DNA of 64,000 bases from an uncultured Helicobacter sp. (GTDB taxonomy: Bacteria > Campylobacterota > Campylobacteria > Campylobacterales > Helicobacteraceae), in contig CALUTE010000002.1 in NCBI GenBank assembly GCA_944323645.1, positions 1-64,000 on the forward strand. Direction: 5' to 3'. Positions 35,727 to 45,848 of this stretch are shown here, piece after piece (position 1 is the first letter of the stretch; each line of letters opens with the position of its first letter). The position numbers and the translations under genes are program-made. The notes beneath the pieces are model-generated. The model saw only the letters and a program-made list of their open reading frames with translations. It was not told the origin of the DNA and searched no databases.

Positions 35727-36557
35727 TTAAAATACAATTGTTTTGTTTCCATTGATAAACACTCGATCACTAAGTACTAAATCAAGCGCATTTGCAAATA
35801 CACTTTTTTCTATATCGCGCCCAGCTTTACGCATATCTTGCCAGCTATATGTATGATCGATTTTTATAATATCTTGAGCAATAATCGGACCTTCATCAAG
35901 ATCTTTAGTTACAAAATGTGCCGTCGCGCCTATGATTTTAACACCTCGATCATAAGCTTGCTTGTAAGGGTTCGCCCCGACAAAAGCAGGCAAAAAACTA
36001 TGATGAATATTAATCATTCGTCCTAAAAATAACTCTACAAATGACGCAGAGAGAATCCGCATATATTTAGCAAGTGCGATTATATCGGGGTTAAAAACAT
36101 TAATCTGTTTAAGTAGTAGCTGCTCATGCTTTTGCCGATCTTTATTTTTAGATTCTATACAAACAAATGGAATACCAAAGCGGCGCACAAGATCTCCCAA
36201 ATCATCGTGATTTGCAATCACAGCACATATATGGGCGTTAAGCTCACCACTTTCATAGCGCAGCAGTAAATCCCCAAGACAATGATTTTCTTTTGTTGCA
36301 AGAATCATAAGTGATTTTTTACTAAGTGGCTTTAGTTCTATCATTGCATCGTTAGATAATACTGCTTGTACGTTTGCTAGAATCTCCTCTGCCTGCAATA
36401 CGCCTGCTATCTGTGTGCGCATAAAAAATAATCCGTGCTCCCTATCGACAAATTCATCATTTTTCTCGATATTAAGTCCTGCATCGTATAAGATTTTTGA
36501 GACTTTATACACAAGTCCGCGTGCATCATAAGAGCTAATGCGAAGTATATGTCTCAT
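35727..36557 (-). CDS. purU: Formyltetrahydrofolate deformylase
   Basis: The 276-residue protein joins an N-terminal ACT domain (residues 1-80, SSYDARGLVYKVSKILYDAG) to a formyltransferase-like domain with the catalytic NIHHSFLPAFVGANPYKQAY and GATAHFVTKDLDEGPII. PurU releases formate from 10-formyl-THF and balances one-carbon pools. It overlaps sppA as ATGA, so the two are coupled. Confidence 0.93.
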   Translation of the reverse strand: MRHILRISSYDARGLVYKVSKILYDAGLNIEKNDEFVDREHGLFFMRTQIAGVLQAEEILANVQAVLSNDAMIELKPLSKKSLMILATKENHCLGDLLLRYESGELNAHICAVIANHDDLGDLVRRFGIPFVCIESKNKDRQKHEQLLLKQINVFNPDIIALAKYMRILSASFVELFLGRMINIHHSFLPAFVGANPYKQAYDRGVKIIGATAHFVTKDLDEGPIIAQDIIKIDHTYSWQDMRKAGRDIEKSVFANALDLVLSDRVFINGNKTIVF

Positions 36558-37414
36558 CGTAATCCCATACCAAAGATTGCACCAAGTATAGTATTTACAC
36601 TAGATTCTAGCATTGTATCCAAATAGCTTTGCAATGGGCTCTTTTCTAGCCATATTTCTTGTTCTACACCGCTTAATTCTTTGAGTGCACTAATAGCACT
36701 ATTACGTGATCCAACCTCATCAATAAGACCAAGTGCTTTTGCCTTAGGTGCATTAAAAACCTTGCCCTGCGCAAAACTCTCCTCATCGCTTGTTTTAAGC
36801 GAACGCGCCTTGGCAACATCGGCTACAAAACTTTGGTATTCTTCTTTGATGAGATTCTCTAAATATGCTCGTTCTTTAGGTGTCCATTCGCGATAGTATG
36901 CACCTATCTCTTTATACTCTCCAGCAACGACAACGTTAGGTTTGTAGCCGATTTTTTTAAAAAGTTCCTCAACATTAAAGCCACTAAAAATCACGCCAAT
37001 GCTTCCTACAAGAGCGCCACGATTGGCAAACACTTTGTTCGCATAAGCACCTACATAATACGATCCGCTTGCCATAACGCTTTCTGTATGAGCGACTACT
37101 GGAATCTTTGTGCTAAGCTCCTGGATAAGATCTGCCATTTCTACGCTTGCGCCAACTGAGCCACCTGGAGAATCTATGATAAGCAATACTCCTTTAATCG
37201 AAGGGTATTTTTTAAGCTCTTCAATCTGTGCACGCAATGGAGTAGAATCTATAATCATTCCTTTAAGGTAGATTCTAGCGAGATTTGGTGTCTGCTTAGG
37301 TTCGCTTGTACCAAAGAAGATCCAAGCAACAATACACAAGAATACAAATGTTTTAAAATATTTCGTAATAAAATCAAAAACAGCTACTATGGAGTTCATT
37401 AGTTTTTTTAGCAT
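36554..37414 (-). CDS. sppA: Signal peptide peptidase SppA (short, S49 family)
   Basis: The 286-residue protein has one N-terminal membrane helix (about 12-32) and the S49 core: LLIIDSPGGSVGASVEMADL, SVMASGSYYVGAYANKVFAN with the nucleophile Ser, and GSIGVIF. It degrades cleaved signal peptides at the membrane. The single-domain length is typical outside enterobacteria. Confidence 0.92.
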   Translation of the reverse strand: MLKKLMNSIVAVFDFITKYFKTFVFLCIVAWIFFGTSEPKQTPNLARIYLKGMIIDSTPLRAQIEELKKYPSIKGVLLIIDSPGGSVGASVEMADLIQELSTKIPVVAHTESVMASGSYYVGAYANKVFANRGALVGSIGVIFSGFNVEELFKKIGYKPNVVVAGEYKEIGAYYREWTPKERAYLENLIKEEYQSFVADVAKARSLKTSDEESFAQGKVFNAPKAKALGLIDEVGSRNSAISALKELSGVEQEIWLEKSPLQSYLDTMLESSVNTILGAIFGMGLR

Positions 37415-37494
37415 ATTTTGCTCCTTATCTTTTTAGACTGGTATTATAGCGCATTTGATATAAACTGTTTTTTGGATTCTCCTAAGAGTTTTGC

Positions 37495-37500
37495 TATAAT
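37495..37500 (+). promoter_or_regulatory. -10 element of murA
   Basis: A perfect TATAAT preceded by TTTGC lies 35 bases upstream of the murA ATG. No consensus -35 is visible at the correct distance. Confidence 0.5.
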
Positions 37501-37535
37501 TTCTCTTGTGATAGACTTGTTTGTGAAGGAATAAT

Positions 37536-38846
37536 ATGGATTCTCTGGAAATAATTGGTGGTGCTCATTTGCACGGAGGGGTAGCTATCTCTGGTGCAAA
37601 AAATGCTGCCTTGCCACTGCTCTCTGCCACTCTTCTTGCCAAAAATCAAGTATGTATCACAAATCTACCTAATGTTGCAGATGTTCAGACATTTGCAAAA
37701 CTTTTAGAACATCTTGGTTGTATTGTGGAATGGGAGAATCCACATAATGTTTCTGTCAATGCAAGTCAAATTATCCATACAAAAGCGATTTATGACATTG
37801 TTCGAAAAATGCGTGCTTCAATCCTTGTGCTTGGTCCTCTTCTTGCGCGTTGCGGGTATTGTGAAGTGAGTCTTCCGGGTGGGTGTGCCATAGGAGCGCG
37901 CCCAGTGGATCTGCATATTGCTGCTATGGAAAAAATGGGTGCTGAAATTTCTATACAAGGTGGCTATATCGTTGCAAAAGCACCAAATGGGCTCAAGGGC
38001 GCGCAGATTGTGTTTGATAAAATTACAGTCACAGGTTGCGAAAATGTTATTATGGCAGCTGCTCTTGCAAACGGACGCACACAAATTATTAATGCGGCTA
38101 GGGAGCCTGAAGTAGTGCAACTATGTGAAGTGCTTATGCAAGCTGGCGTGACAATACAAGGAGTTGGTACATCTATTCTTGAAATACAAGGGCGGGATAG
38201 GGAATTGCTTGATTTTGCGCCCATTGAGGTTATACCAGATCGGATTGAAGCAGGTACATATCTCTGCGCTGGAGCTATTACAAATAGCCAAATGCATATT
38301 ACAAATGCCAATGCTACACACCTTGAGGCAGTACTTGAAAAATTTAGGCAAATTGGTTTTGGCATTAACATTCGGGATGATATCATAGAGATTTTGCCAG
38401 CACAAAAGCGTTTGTGTTTTGAAGTTATTACCACAGAACACCCCGGCTTTCCTACAGATATGCAAGCACAATTTATGGCACTTGCAACACAATGCGAAGG
38501 TACGAGCACAATCCAAGAGCGCTTATTTGAAAATCGTTTTATGCACGTAGGTGAGCTACAAAGACTCGGAGCAAACATTACACTCAAAGGCAATAGTGCA
38601 ACCATTATGGGTAATAGTGGTATAAACACTACTACTAAAGGGCTTGTAGGTGCTGATGTGATGGCAACTGATTTGCGTGCCTCCTCTGCACTTGTGCTTG
38701 CTGGGCTTGTTGCACAAGGCACAACAAAAGTGCATAGAATCTATCATCTTGATAGAGGCTATGAAAAGCTTGAAAGCAAACTTGGCGCACTTGGTGCACA
38801 GATAACACGAACAAGAGAATCTAAATCTATAGATTCTAGTAAATAA
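37536..38846 (+). CDS. murA: UDP-N-acetylglucosamine 1-carboxyvinyltransferase
   Basis: The 436-residue protein begins with the [20 protein letters not shown] strand, has [13 protein letters not shown] and the active-site loop [15 protein letters not shown] with the Cys that fosfomycin alkylates. It transfers enolpyruvate to UDP-GlcNAc in the first step of peptidoglycan synthesis. The end carries [13 protein letters not shown] and [10 protein letters not shown]. It is monocistronic here. Confidence 0.97.
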   Translation: MDSLEIIGGAHLHGGVAISGAKNAALPLLSATLLAKNQVCITNLPNVADVQTFAKLLEHLGCIVEWENPHNVSVNASQIIHTKAIYDIVRKMRASILVLGPLLARCGYCEVSLPGGCAIGARPVDLHIAAMEKMGAEISIQGGYIVAKAPNGLKGAQIVFDKITVTGCENVIMAAALANGRTQIINAAREPEVVQLCEVLMQAGVTIQGVGTSILEIQGRDRELLDFAPIEVIPDRIEAGTYLCAGAITNSQMHITNANATHLEAVLEKFRQIGFGINIRDDIIEILPAQKRLCFEVITTEHPGFPTDMQAQFMALATQCEGTSTIQERLFENRFMHVGELQRLGANITLKGNSATIMGNSGINTTTKGLVGADVMATDLRASSALVLAGLVAQGTTKVHRIYHLDRGYEKLESKLGALGAQITRTRESKSIDSSK

Positions 38847-38897
38847 CCTTGGCTAGAATCTTATACTTCCAGCACAACTTAGAATCAAAAAATATGG

Positions 38898-40136
38898 CTA
38901 AATAAAAGAGGGAATCCGGTATAAGTGCATAAGTTCATTATAAAATTCCTCCTCGCTCTTTGGAGACAAAATTCCTTCTTCAAGAGGAATAAGATTGCAA
39001 TAAAGTTTTTGAAGATTGCCGAAGCGGTTTGGATAAAGAGAAGAGAGAATCATTGCTGAAATTTGCGGACGCACCAAGATGGCTGGAGGTAAAAGCCCTA
39101 CGCGAAAAAACTCTGCGATAGATTCTGTGTTGTAGCGTATATGATGATGTTTGCCATGTGGGCACGTTTGGGAGTCAAGAAACATATTGCAAACATTACA
39201 ATACACATACTCGCCTTTAATTGTTATATTAATATCTTTGATTGTATCAAGCACGGAATGCAACACATTATGTTCATAGAACATTGAAAGATTCATTCCT
39301 TGTGGCACGATGAATTTTGTGCATCCATAGTTTTTTGCCACCATAGCATAAAGCAGGGCATTATCTGTTCCCATAAATAGATATGTATCATCAAGTGGAA
39401 TGACACACACCTGCTCGCGTACTAAAAAATTTTCGGTAATAAAATCTAGGCAGCGCCTCTGTAGTGCATAGCTTATAAATTCATTACGATAAGGCTTTAG
39501 CAAAAATACTACAACCAAGTCGCTCTCGCCAAGCGCGTCTCGAATAAGTTTTTCTTGAGCTCGATGAAAAATCTGTCCATCAAGCACTACTGCAGTAATT
39601 TTCTTTGCATTGCAGGCTTTGATTTGTGTGTAGAGATTATTTTTAGCTTGCAAAATATCAGAAAAATCTACTTGATATTTTCCACATACACCATAATCTC
39701 CAAGTCGCTCATAAATACGCTCAAATTCCTTGCCACTATCAATGCCTGTAAGATTAATGGCACGCATACGTTTATCGACTTTGAATACCTCTTGGACATC
39801 GATCCAACCTACTTTTTTACCATCAGAGACAATCTCTAATCGAGTGCCTTGCTTACTCTTTTTAAGTACTTCTTGGTTTTTTTTGCCAGCAGGATTTAAA
39901 ACAAATGGCGTAAGATAGGCTCCTACACCTTCATAAAGCGATGCACTGCTAGCAAGGCTTGAAATAGGTGCTAAAAGCCCTTCCTGTACAAGTGCCAATG
40001 AAGCAAGTGCCTCTTTATCAATGTATAATTGAGCATTGGCAGGCTGAATGAGCGATGTACCACTTGGCTTTTGTGTAATGTTTTTTTTACCGCCAATCTT
40101 TCTGGTTTTATTATTATTTCTTTCGGAGGATTCCAT
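38898..40136 (-). CDS. ATP-sulfurylase-like protein lacking catalytic motifs
   Basis: The 412-residue protein has the outline of Sat: an N-terminal PUA-like part (LASLALVQEGLLAPISSL), then VVVFLLKPYRNEF where Sat has QTRNPxHxxH, MGTDNALLYAMVAKNYGCTKFIV where Sat has GPREALxHAxIRxNxGCTxFIVGRDHAG, and a Cys/His cluster CNVC...TCPHGKHHH as in dissimilatory Sat. The RN and His residues that bind ATP and sulfate are mostly missing (no HxxH, no GRDH). It may have a regulatory or new role. It is the third gene of the ispDF-HP1021-like operon, overlapping it by 23 bases. Confidence 0.68.
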   Translation of the reverse strand: MESSERNNNKTRKIGGKKNITQKPSGTSLIQPANAQLYIDKEALASLALVQEGLLAPISSLASSASLYEGVGAYLTPFVLNPAGKKNQEVLKKSKQGTRLEIVSDGKKVGWIDVQEVFKVDKRMRAINLTGIDSGKEFERIYERLGDYGVCGKYQVDFSDILQAKNNLYTQIKACNAKKITAVVLDGQIFHRAQEKLIRDALGESDLVVVFLLKPYRNEFISYALQRRCLDFITENFLVREQVCVIPLDDTYLFMGTDNALLYAMVAKNYGCTKFIVPQGMNLSMFYEHNVLHSVLDTIKDINITIKGEYVYCNVCNMFLDSQTCPHGKHHHIRYNTESIAEFFRVGLLPPAILVRPQISAMILSSLYPNRFGNLQKLYCNLIPLEEGILSPKSEEEFYNELMHLYRIPSFI

Positions 40137-40998
40137 ATTTTTTCCTCTTTTCCCAAAGGCTTTTTCTGCTCATACCAAGTTTCTTAGCAAGCTCAATATC
40201 AGGATAGCGCCCTTCGAATTTAGCAATGATTGTTTTCACATAATCCTTTATTGACATTATTTCACCACCAAGCTCTTGTGTGTTAGGAATATTGCAAATA
40301 TCAATTACTTGTGAAAAGCTAACCTTGTCTGTTGAAATAAGCGATATAATAAAAGGATATTTTTGTGCCATTTCAAGAAATTCTCTGCGCTCCTGCTTTT
40401 TCAATTCTTCAAGATTAGTAATATAGCAGATTTTATTTTTCTGCGGAAGATTTTTGAAAATAGTTTTATAATCAACGTCTTTAAGTGTAACAAATTCAAA
40501 TAATATCTTTTTTTCTCTTGCGTATTTCATTGCATATACATCAGCACTTCTTTGTGATGTGCTTTTGATGATGAAAGGGGGATTGTATTGCAATGGTGTT
40601 GGGGTATTGAGTTCTTTTTGAATGAAGCTAAAGTAAGCATTATAGAAATCCAATACTTTTTTTGCTTGAGAATATTCGTGATAGTGGCGAATCTTACGTA
40701 CAAGTTCATCAATCATAAATGGCTTTAATACATAATCTCTAGCACCAGCAAGTATGGGTTTGCTCACCGTATCATCACTAATATAAGAAATCATCATTAT
40801 AATAATAGAATTGCTATGTCGTCGAATAAATTGTTCGCAATTCTGGTTGTAAATATTTGAAGAAATCAGTATGGCATGATAATCTACCTTTTCTGTAGGG
40901 ATTGTTTGGGCAATCACGCATTCATATCCAACATCATTAAGCTTCCCGGCAATACTTTGTGCCAAATATGTTTCGTTTTCTAAAATTAAAAGCTTCAT
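40114..40998 (-). CDS. HP1021-type orphan response regulator
   Basis: The 294-residue protein has an N-terminal receiver-like domain (LLILENETYLAQSIAGKLND) and a C-terminal helix-turn-helix with ELAKKLGMSRKSLWEKRKKYGI, matching H. pylori HP1021. In H. pylori this regulator acts without phosphorylation, senses redox state and controls dnaA/oriC and many genes. Here the strand that should end in the phospho-acceptor Asp reads AILISSN, so that residue is replaced by Ser. It overlaps ispDF as ATGA, the order also known from H. pylori. Confidence 0.9.
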   Translation of the reverse strand: MKLLILENETYLAQSIAGKLNDVGYECVIAQTIPTEKVDYHAILISSNIYNQNCEQFIRRHSNSIIIMMISYISDDTVSKPILAGARDYVLKPFMIDELVRKIRHYHEYSQAKKVLDFYNAYFSFIQKELNTPTPLQYNPPFIIKSTSQRSADVYAMKYAREKKILFEFVTLKDVDYKTIFKNLPQKNKICYITNLEELKKQERREFLEMAQKYPFIISLISTDKVSFSQVIDICNIPNTQELGGEIMSIKDYVKTIIAKFEGRYPDIELAKKLGMSRKSLWEKRKKYGILRKK

Positions 40999-42371
40999 TG
41001 ATCTCCTTTATAATGTGGGCTAAAACGACATAAATGTTTAGAGGTGTATGTGCTAGATTTTGCTCGCATATGCGAAAAATACATAACTACTTCAGAAAGT
41101 GTAATGAGTCTAAGGGTAACACTACACATTACGCAAACCCCTTCGGATCGTCCAATAAAACCTAAATTCTCTGTAGTAGTTGCTTTGATATTAATATGCG
41201 AAAGAGGAGCATTCAGAATGCGGGCAATATTGGCGCGTATCGTTTGTTTATAAGATGAAAGTTTTGGTCTTTGGGCAATGATTGTCATATCAACATTATG
41301 AAGTGTAAAACCAACACTCCGAGCAAAGTGCCACACAAATGCCAAAAGCTCACTAGAATCTGCTTCTTTAAAGCGAATATCAGAATCTGGAAACCACTCA
41401 CCTATATCTCCCCCTCCCATAGCACCCAAAATTGCATCAATAAGGCTATGCAATGCTACATCGCCATCGCTATGCGCTTTAAACCCTGGGGTATTTGAAA
41501 TTGTGATACCGCCAAGCTTCATTACTTTATTCTCATCAAATCCGTGTACATCAAGACCATTACCTATAAATAAGTTTGGTTCATAGCTATAGTGCATATC
41601 AGAGTGGGTACTAAAAGAGGTATTAAATTCAAGATTCTGTATGTCTTTAGCAAAAGTGATTTTTTCGAGGCGCTCATCTCCTTGTATATATACAACTTTT
41701 CCACCAAATGCCTTAATAATAGAGCTCTCATCACTTCCTTCTTGAGAATCTAGTGCCTTTTGTAAAACAGCAGTACGCGAGAGTTGTGGAGTTTGGATAC
41801 GTAAGATCTTTTCTCTATCGATATATTCTCCATTGTAGAGAATTGTATCACAAACGCCAAGTGTTGGCACAACACAATCAATGGTAATGCGATCTTGTGT
41901 TGTGATTGTATTTGGGTTTGTGTTGGATTCTGGGCATTTTAATGTATTTATTAGGGCATATATTATGGATTCTGGTACGCAAAAGCGCGCTACATCGTGG
42001 ATTAATACCCATTCGCTTTGCACTTTTTCAAGCGCTTTTTTTACAGATTCTTGGCGGCTTGATCCTCCCTCTGTAATAGTGTAAGTACAGAGCTTTTGCA
42101 TATATACAACTTCATCTGGTGCGCCTGCTATGCATATTTGCACAAAAGGATACATAGCATTTAAAGTATCTGCAACAAAAAGCCACAAGGGTTTGTTGCC
42201 AATGCGTAACCATTGTTTTTTTATCATCACACAAGCATTATGTGCTGTACTTTCAGAAGCAAGATCGCCTAGATGTGCAAAACTTTGGGAGAAACGACGT
42301 GATTCACCTGCAGCCATAAGAATGAGCGTAATATTTGGCATACAATCTTGTGTTGCAGAATTTGTTGGCAT
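40995..42371 (-). CDS. ispDF: Bifunctional IspD/IspF enzyme of the MEP pathway
   Basis: The 458-residue fusion joins an IspD cytidylyltransferase half (LILMAAGESRRFSQ, then VLIHDVARF) to an IspF cyclodiphosphate synthase half (GNGLDVHGFDENKVMKLGG with the metal Asp/His, HSDGDVALHSLIDAILGAMG, and ATTTENLGFIGRSEG). It supplies two non-consecutive steps of isoprenoid synthesis, as in other Campylobacterota. The linker lies near residues 240-265. The C-terminus extends about 25 residues past the usual IspF end. Confidence 0.96.
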   Translation of the reverse strand: MPTNSATQDCMPNITLILMAAGESRRFSQSFAHLGDLASESTAHNACVMIKKQWLRIGNKPLWLFVADTLNAMYPFVQICIAGAPDEVVYMQKLCTYTITEGGSSRQESVKKALEKVQSEWVLIHDVARFCVPESIIYALINTLKCPESNTNPNTITTQDRITIDCVVPTLGVCDTILYNGEYIDREKILRIQTPQLSRTAVLQKALDSQEGSDESSIIKAFGGKVVYIQGDERLEKITFAKDIQNLEFNTSFSTHSDMHYSYEPNLFIGNGLDVHGFDENKVMKLGGITISNTPGFKAHSDGDVALHSLIDAILGAMGGGDIGEWFPDSDIRFKEADSSELLAFVWHFARSVGFTLHNVDMTIIAQRPKLSSYKQTIRANIARILNAPLSHINIKATTTENLGFIGRSEGVCVMCSVTLRLITLSEVVMYFSHMRAKSSTYTSKHLCRFSPHYKGDQ

Positions 42372-42549
42372 ACATAACCCTTACAAAAAATGTTACAAAA
42401 TTATACGATTTTTTCCTTAAATCTTTTTGGATTCTCTAGATTAAAGTATGTTTATTTGCCACTATATACAATAGGTAGCGATAATTATCAAAGCACAATA
42501 TTACTAAAATTATTGTGGTATTTTGGAATGCATTATGCTTTTATCCTAA

Positions 42550-43569
<1,020 letters not shown>

Positions 43570-43594
43570 CAGGGGTATATTAGTGTTGGAATAG

Positions 43595-44431
43595 CTAAAA
43601 TTTTATAAGCTGCGCATTTTGGACAAAATTATTAAGTGAGAATGTAATACCTTGCATTTCTGCTTCTTGGATAATCTCTACACATCTATCAATAGCGACT
43701 TTTTTATCATAAGAATATGTACCAAAAAGGGTATTTACAATCGCTAAGGCATAGGCACCTTTTTTAAATTCTGAACTAGCATTATATGGTTTCACGCAAT
43801 ATTCTATCATTGTGATTATCTGTTCATCAAAGTCCCAATGACGAAAAAGGTGGCTCAAAAATGAAAAGGAATCGATTTTGAAATATTCCATTTCAATCAA
43901 TCCGATATTTTTGAATCGACTTGCTTTAAGCTTGTTTAAAAACTCTTCTCCTTTTCCAAGCTGCTTAATTGAGGAAGCAAAAATGATAATCCCTAAACGC
44001 AGCAACATAGCACAAGGCATAAGAAGTTGTGAGAGTGCTTTATCTTCGTTGCCAAACCAATTTATAATAAATTGCGATTCGAGAGTGCATTCACGCATAA
44101 AAACAGTACTATCAAGCCCATAAGGCGATACGTCAATGCGAATACTCTTTTGCACACCTGTATCAAGTACAATACTTTTGAGATTGCGTATGCCAAGAAG
44201 TGAGATGGCTTGCTCAATCGTAGCAATACGATGGCTAACGCCGAACATTGCGGAGTTTGCAACTTTTAGTGTTTCCGCAATTAATGATGGGTCTTGTCCC
44301 ATAATACGTGCAATATCGCTAACTTTAAAATTGTCACCGCTTGCATCTAAATACTTGCGTAGATCACGTATAGTATTTGGCAGTTTTGGTAGATTTTCTA
44401 TCGTATGCTTAAGAATTTCTGTACTAGTCAC
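43595..44431 (-). CDS. HDOD-domain signalling protein
   Basis: The 278-residue protein has the HDOD start LPKLPNTIRDLRKYL, VSDIARIMGQDPSLIAETLKVANSAMFGVSHRIAT in two blocks and ISLLGIRNLKSIVL. HDOD domains resemble HD phosphohydrolases but lack catalytic residues; they act in signalling complexes. Its start lies 70 bases from an A17 tract in the divergent intergenic region. No output domain is fused. Confidence 0.88.
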   Translation of the reverse strand: MTSTEILKHTIENLPKLPNTIRDLRKYLDASGDNFKVSDIARIMGQDPSLIAETLKVANSAMFGVSHRIATIEQAISLLGIRNLKSIVLDTGVQKSIRIDVSPYGLDSTVFMRECTLESQFIINWFGNEDKALSQLLMPCAMLLRLGIIIFASSIKQLGKGEEFLNKLKASRFKNIGLIEMEYFKIDSFSFLSHLFRHWDFDEQIITMIEYCVKPYNASSEFKKGAYALAIVNTLFGTYSYDKKVAIDRCVEIIQEAEMQGITFSLNNFVQNAQLIKF

Positions 44432-44501
44432 TTTTTGTTCCTTTTTTTGTTCCTCTAGTAAAGGATATTTTCTATTATTTAAAACAATTTTGTAACTTTA
44501 C

Positions 44502-44518
44502 AAAAAAAAAAAAAAAAA
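44502..44518 (+). repeat. A17 homopolymer in a divergent promoter region
   Basis: Seventeen consecutive A bases lie 70 bases from the HDOD start and 72 bases from the start of the small gene at 44591. Tracts of this length change length readily by slipped-strand mispairing in Helicobacter and can alter promoter spacing. Confidence 0.8.
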
Positions 44519-44590
44519 CAAAAACAATAAAATTAAAGATATAATCACCATTTTATTTTTATTTTTGTAATTTGCAAATGGAAATGGTTT

Positions 44591-44962
44591 ATGAAGAAAG
44601 AATTATGGAATGTACCCTGTTATGTTGTATGTTTTGATAATGCAAATGGAGAACAAGATGAGCAATATTGCAAAGATATTTCAATGATGATTAGTGCCTT
44701 GCGATATTCGATCTCAAAACACGCTGCTCTCGATAAGAAGGCAGGCAAAATGCCCTCTATGGAATGCTTGAATTTCATCAAATATTTAGATTCTTTGCGC
44801 AGCCAATCAGATACGCTTGATTCTTATAATAACGTATTGTTTTGTGAGATAAATGATAAACTTGCTGTGCTAAAAGATGAGTTTAAAGAAGGTGTGTATT
44901 CTATCCAAGAGAGAGAAGTATGCAGTATCGCCGATAGATTCTACACTAAACATCATAAATAA
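44591..44962 (+). CDS. Small hypothetical cytosolic protein
   Basis: The 123-residue protein has no signal peptide or membrane helix. The N-terminal strand WNVPCYVVCFDNANGEQDEQ is followed by helices rich in charged residues. Seven cysteines are spread through the chain. No family is recognised. A GGAAATGGTTT lies before the ATG. Its expression may depend on the A17 tract upstream. Confidence 0.7.
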   Translation: MKKELWNVPCYVVCFDNANGEQDEQYCKDISMMISALRYSISKHAALDKKAGKMPSMECLNFIKYLDSLRSQSDTLDSYNNVLFCEINDKLAVLKDEFKEGVYSIQEREVCSIADRFYTKHHK

Positions 44963-45553
44963 TACAATAAGACAAAACATACGATACCAAAGCATATAAT
45001 TGTGCTAAGAAGATACAAAGATGCTGGGAATGTCTTATTTCTACCTTAGTTTGTAAGTTTTCTGCATTGCTACTGCGTTTGTTGCTTATGCTGTTTGTGG
45101 TCGTTGAAGAAGGTGTGAAGAGGAGAGAGAGGGGAGGTAAAAGATAAATAAAACGTATGGGGAAGAGCAAAAATAGAAAATAATTTCAAACTTCTAATAG
45201 ATTCTAGTACTAAGATATATAACAAGATAAATCTATATCATAATATTGCGGCAATGGGTGTAGTATCTCCCTAAATAGCGTGTAACTATATATCAAAATA
45301 ATATTATCTATATGGAAGTTTGGTATGCTATTAGGATAGTTTTATGTGGGTGTTGTGGCTATGCTATCTTAGTATTGCTCATTTAGTTAGTATTGTTTGG
45401 TAAGCCATAGTTGCTGTATTCGCCTTGGTAATTATAGGGCTTGTTATTTTAATGTTTCTTTAGTTGCTTTTATATTTATTTTGTTTAGTCCAACTATCAT
45501 AGAAACATAAAATTGGAATTTTTTAGAAGATAGGATTGATAGGATTTGCGTAA
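44963..45553. other. AT-rich intergenic region without a recognisable gene
   Basis: About 590 bases show only short frames. A minus-strand stretch near 45395-45460 reads NKPYNYQGEYSNYGLPNNTN before a stop and could be the last remnant of a gene. Otherwise I see nothing that can be supported. Confidence 0.45.
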
Positions 45554-45631
45554 TGGTCGGAGTAGCGGGATTCAAACCCACGACCTCACCCACCCCAAGG
45601 GTGCGCGCTAATCAGGCTGCGCCATACTCCG
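45554..45631 (-). tRNA. tRNA-Pro (anticodon TGG)
   Basis: Read on the minus strand, the 78-base molecule folds into a cloverleaf: acceptor CGGAGTA with TACTCCG, D-stem GCGC/GCGC, anticodon stem CACCC/GGGTG around TTGGGGT (anticodon TGG), and T-arm GTGGG-TTTGAAT-CCCGC. CCA is encoded. A TATAAT on the minus strand (45668-45673) could be its -10. Confidence 0.95.
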
Positions 45632-45848
45632 TATTGCCCTTTTAGTACATTTTCGAAGTAAAAGTGTATTATAGTGTTTTTTCTTTTATAGTGGCTTAAA
45701 TTCTAACTTTACTCCTAGGCACATATAATGCAGAGAATTTGCGCTAGAGTTCTTTAGAATCTAAAAAAGTATGTCCAATTCTAATCTTATTCTTTTTAGT
45801 TTATATGCTATATAATATCGAGTATAATACAAACGCAAAGGATCACAA

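Noticed and set aside
44946-45170. Minus-strand frame of 74 codons
   Set aside because: No ribosome-binding site, biased composition (Ser/Leu-rich) and overlap with the end of the preceding gene; no family features.
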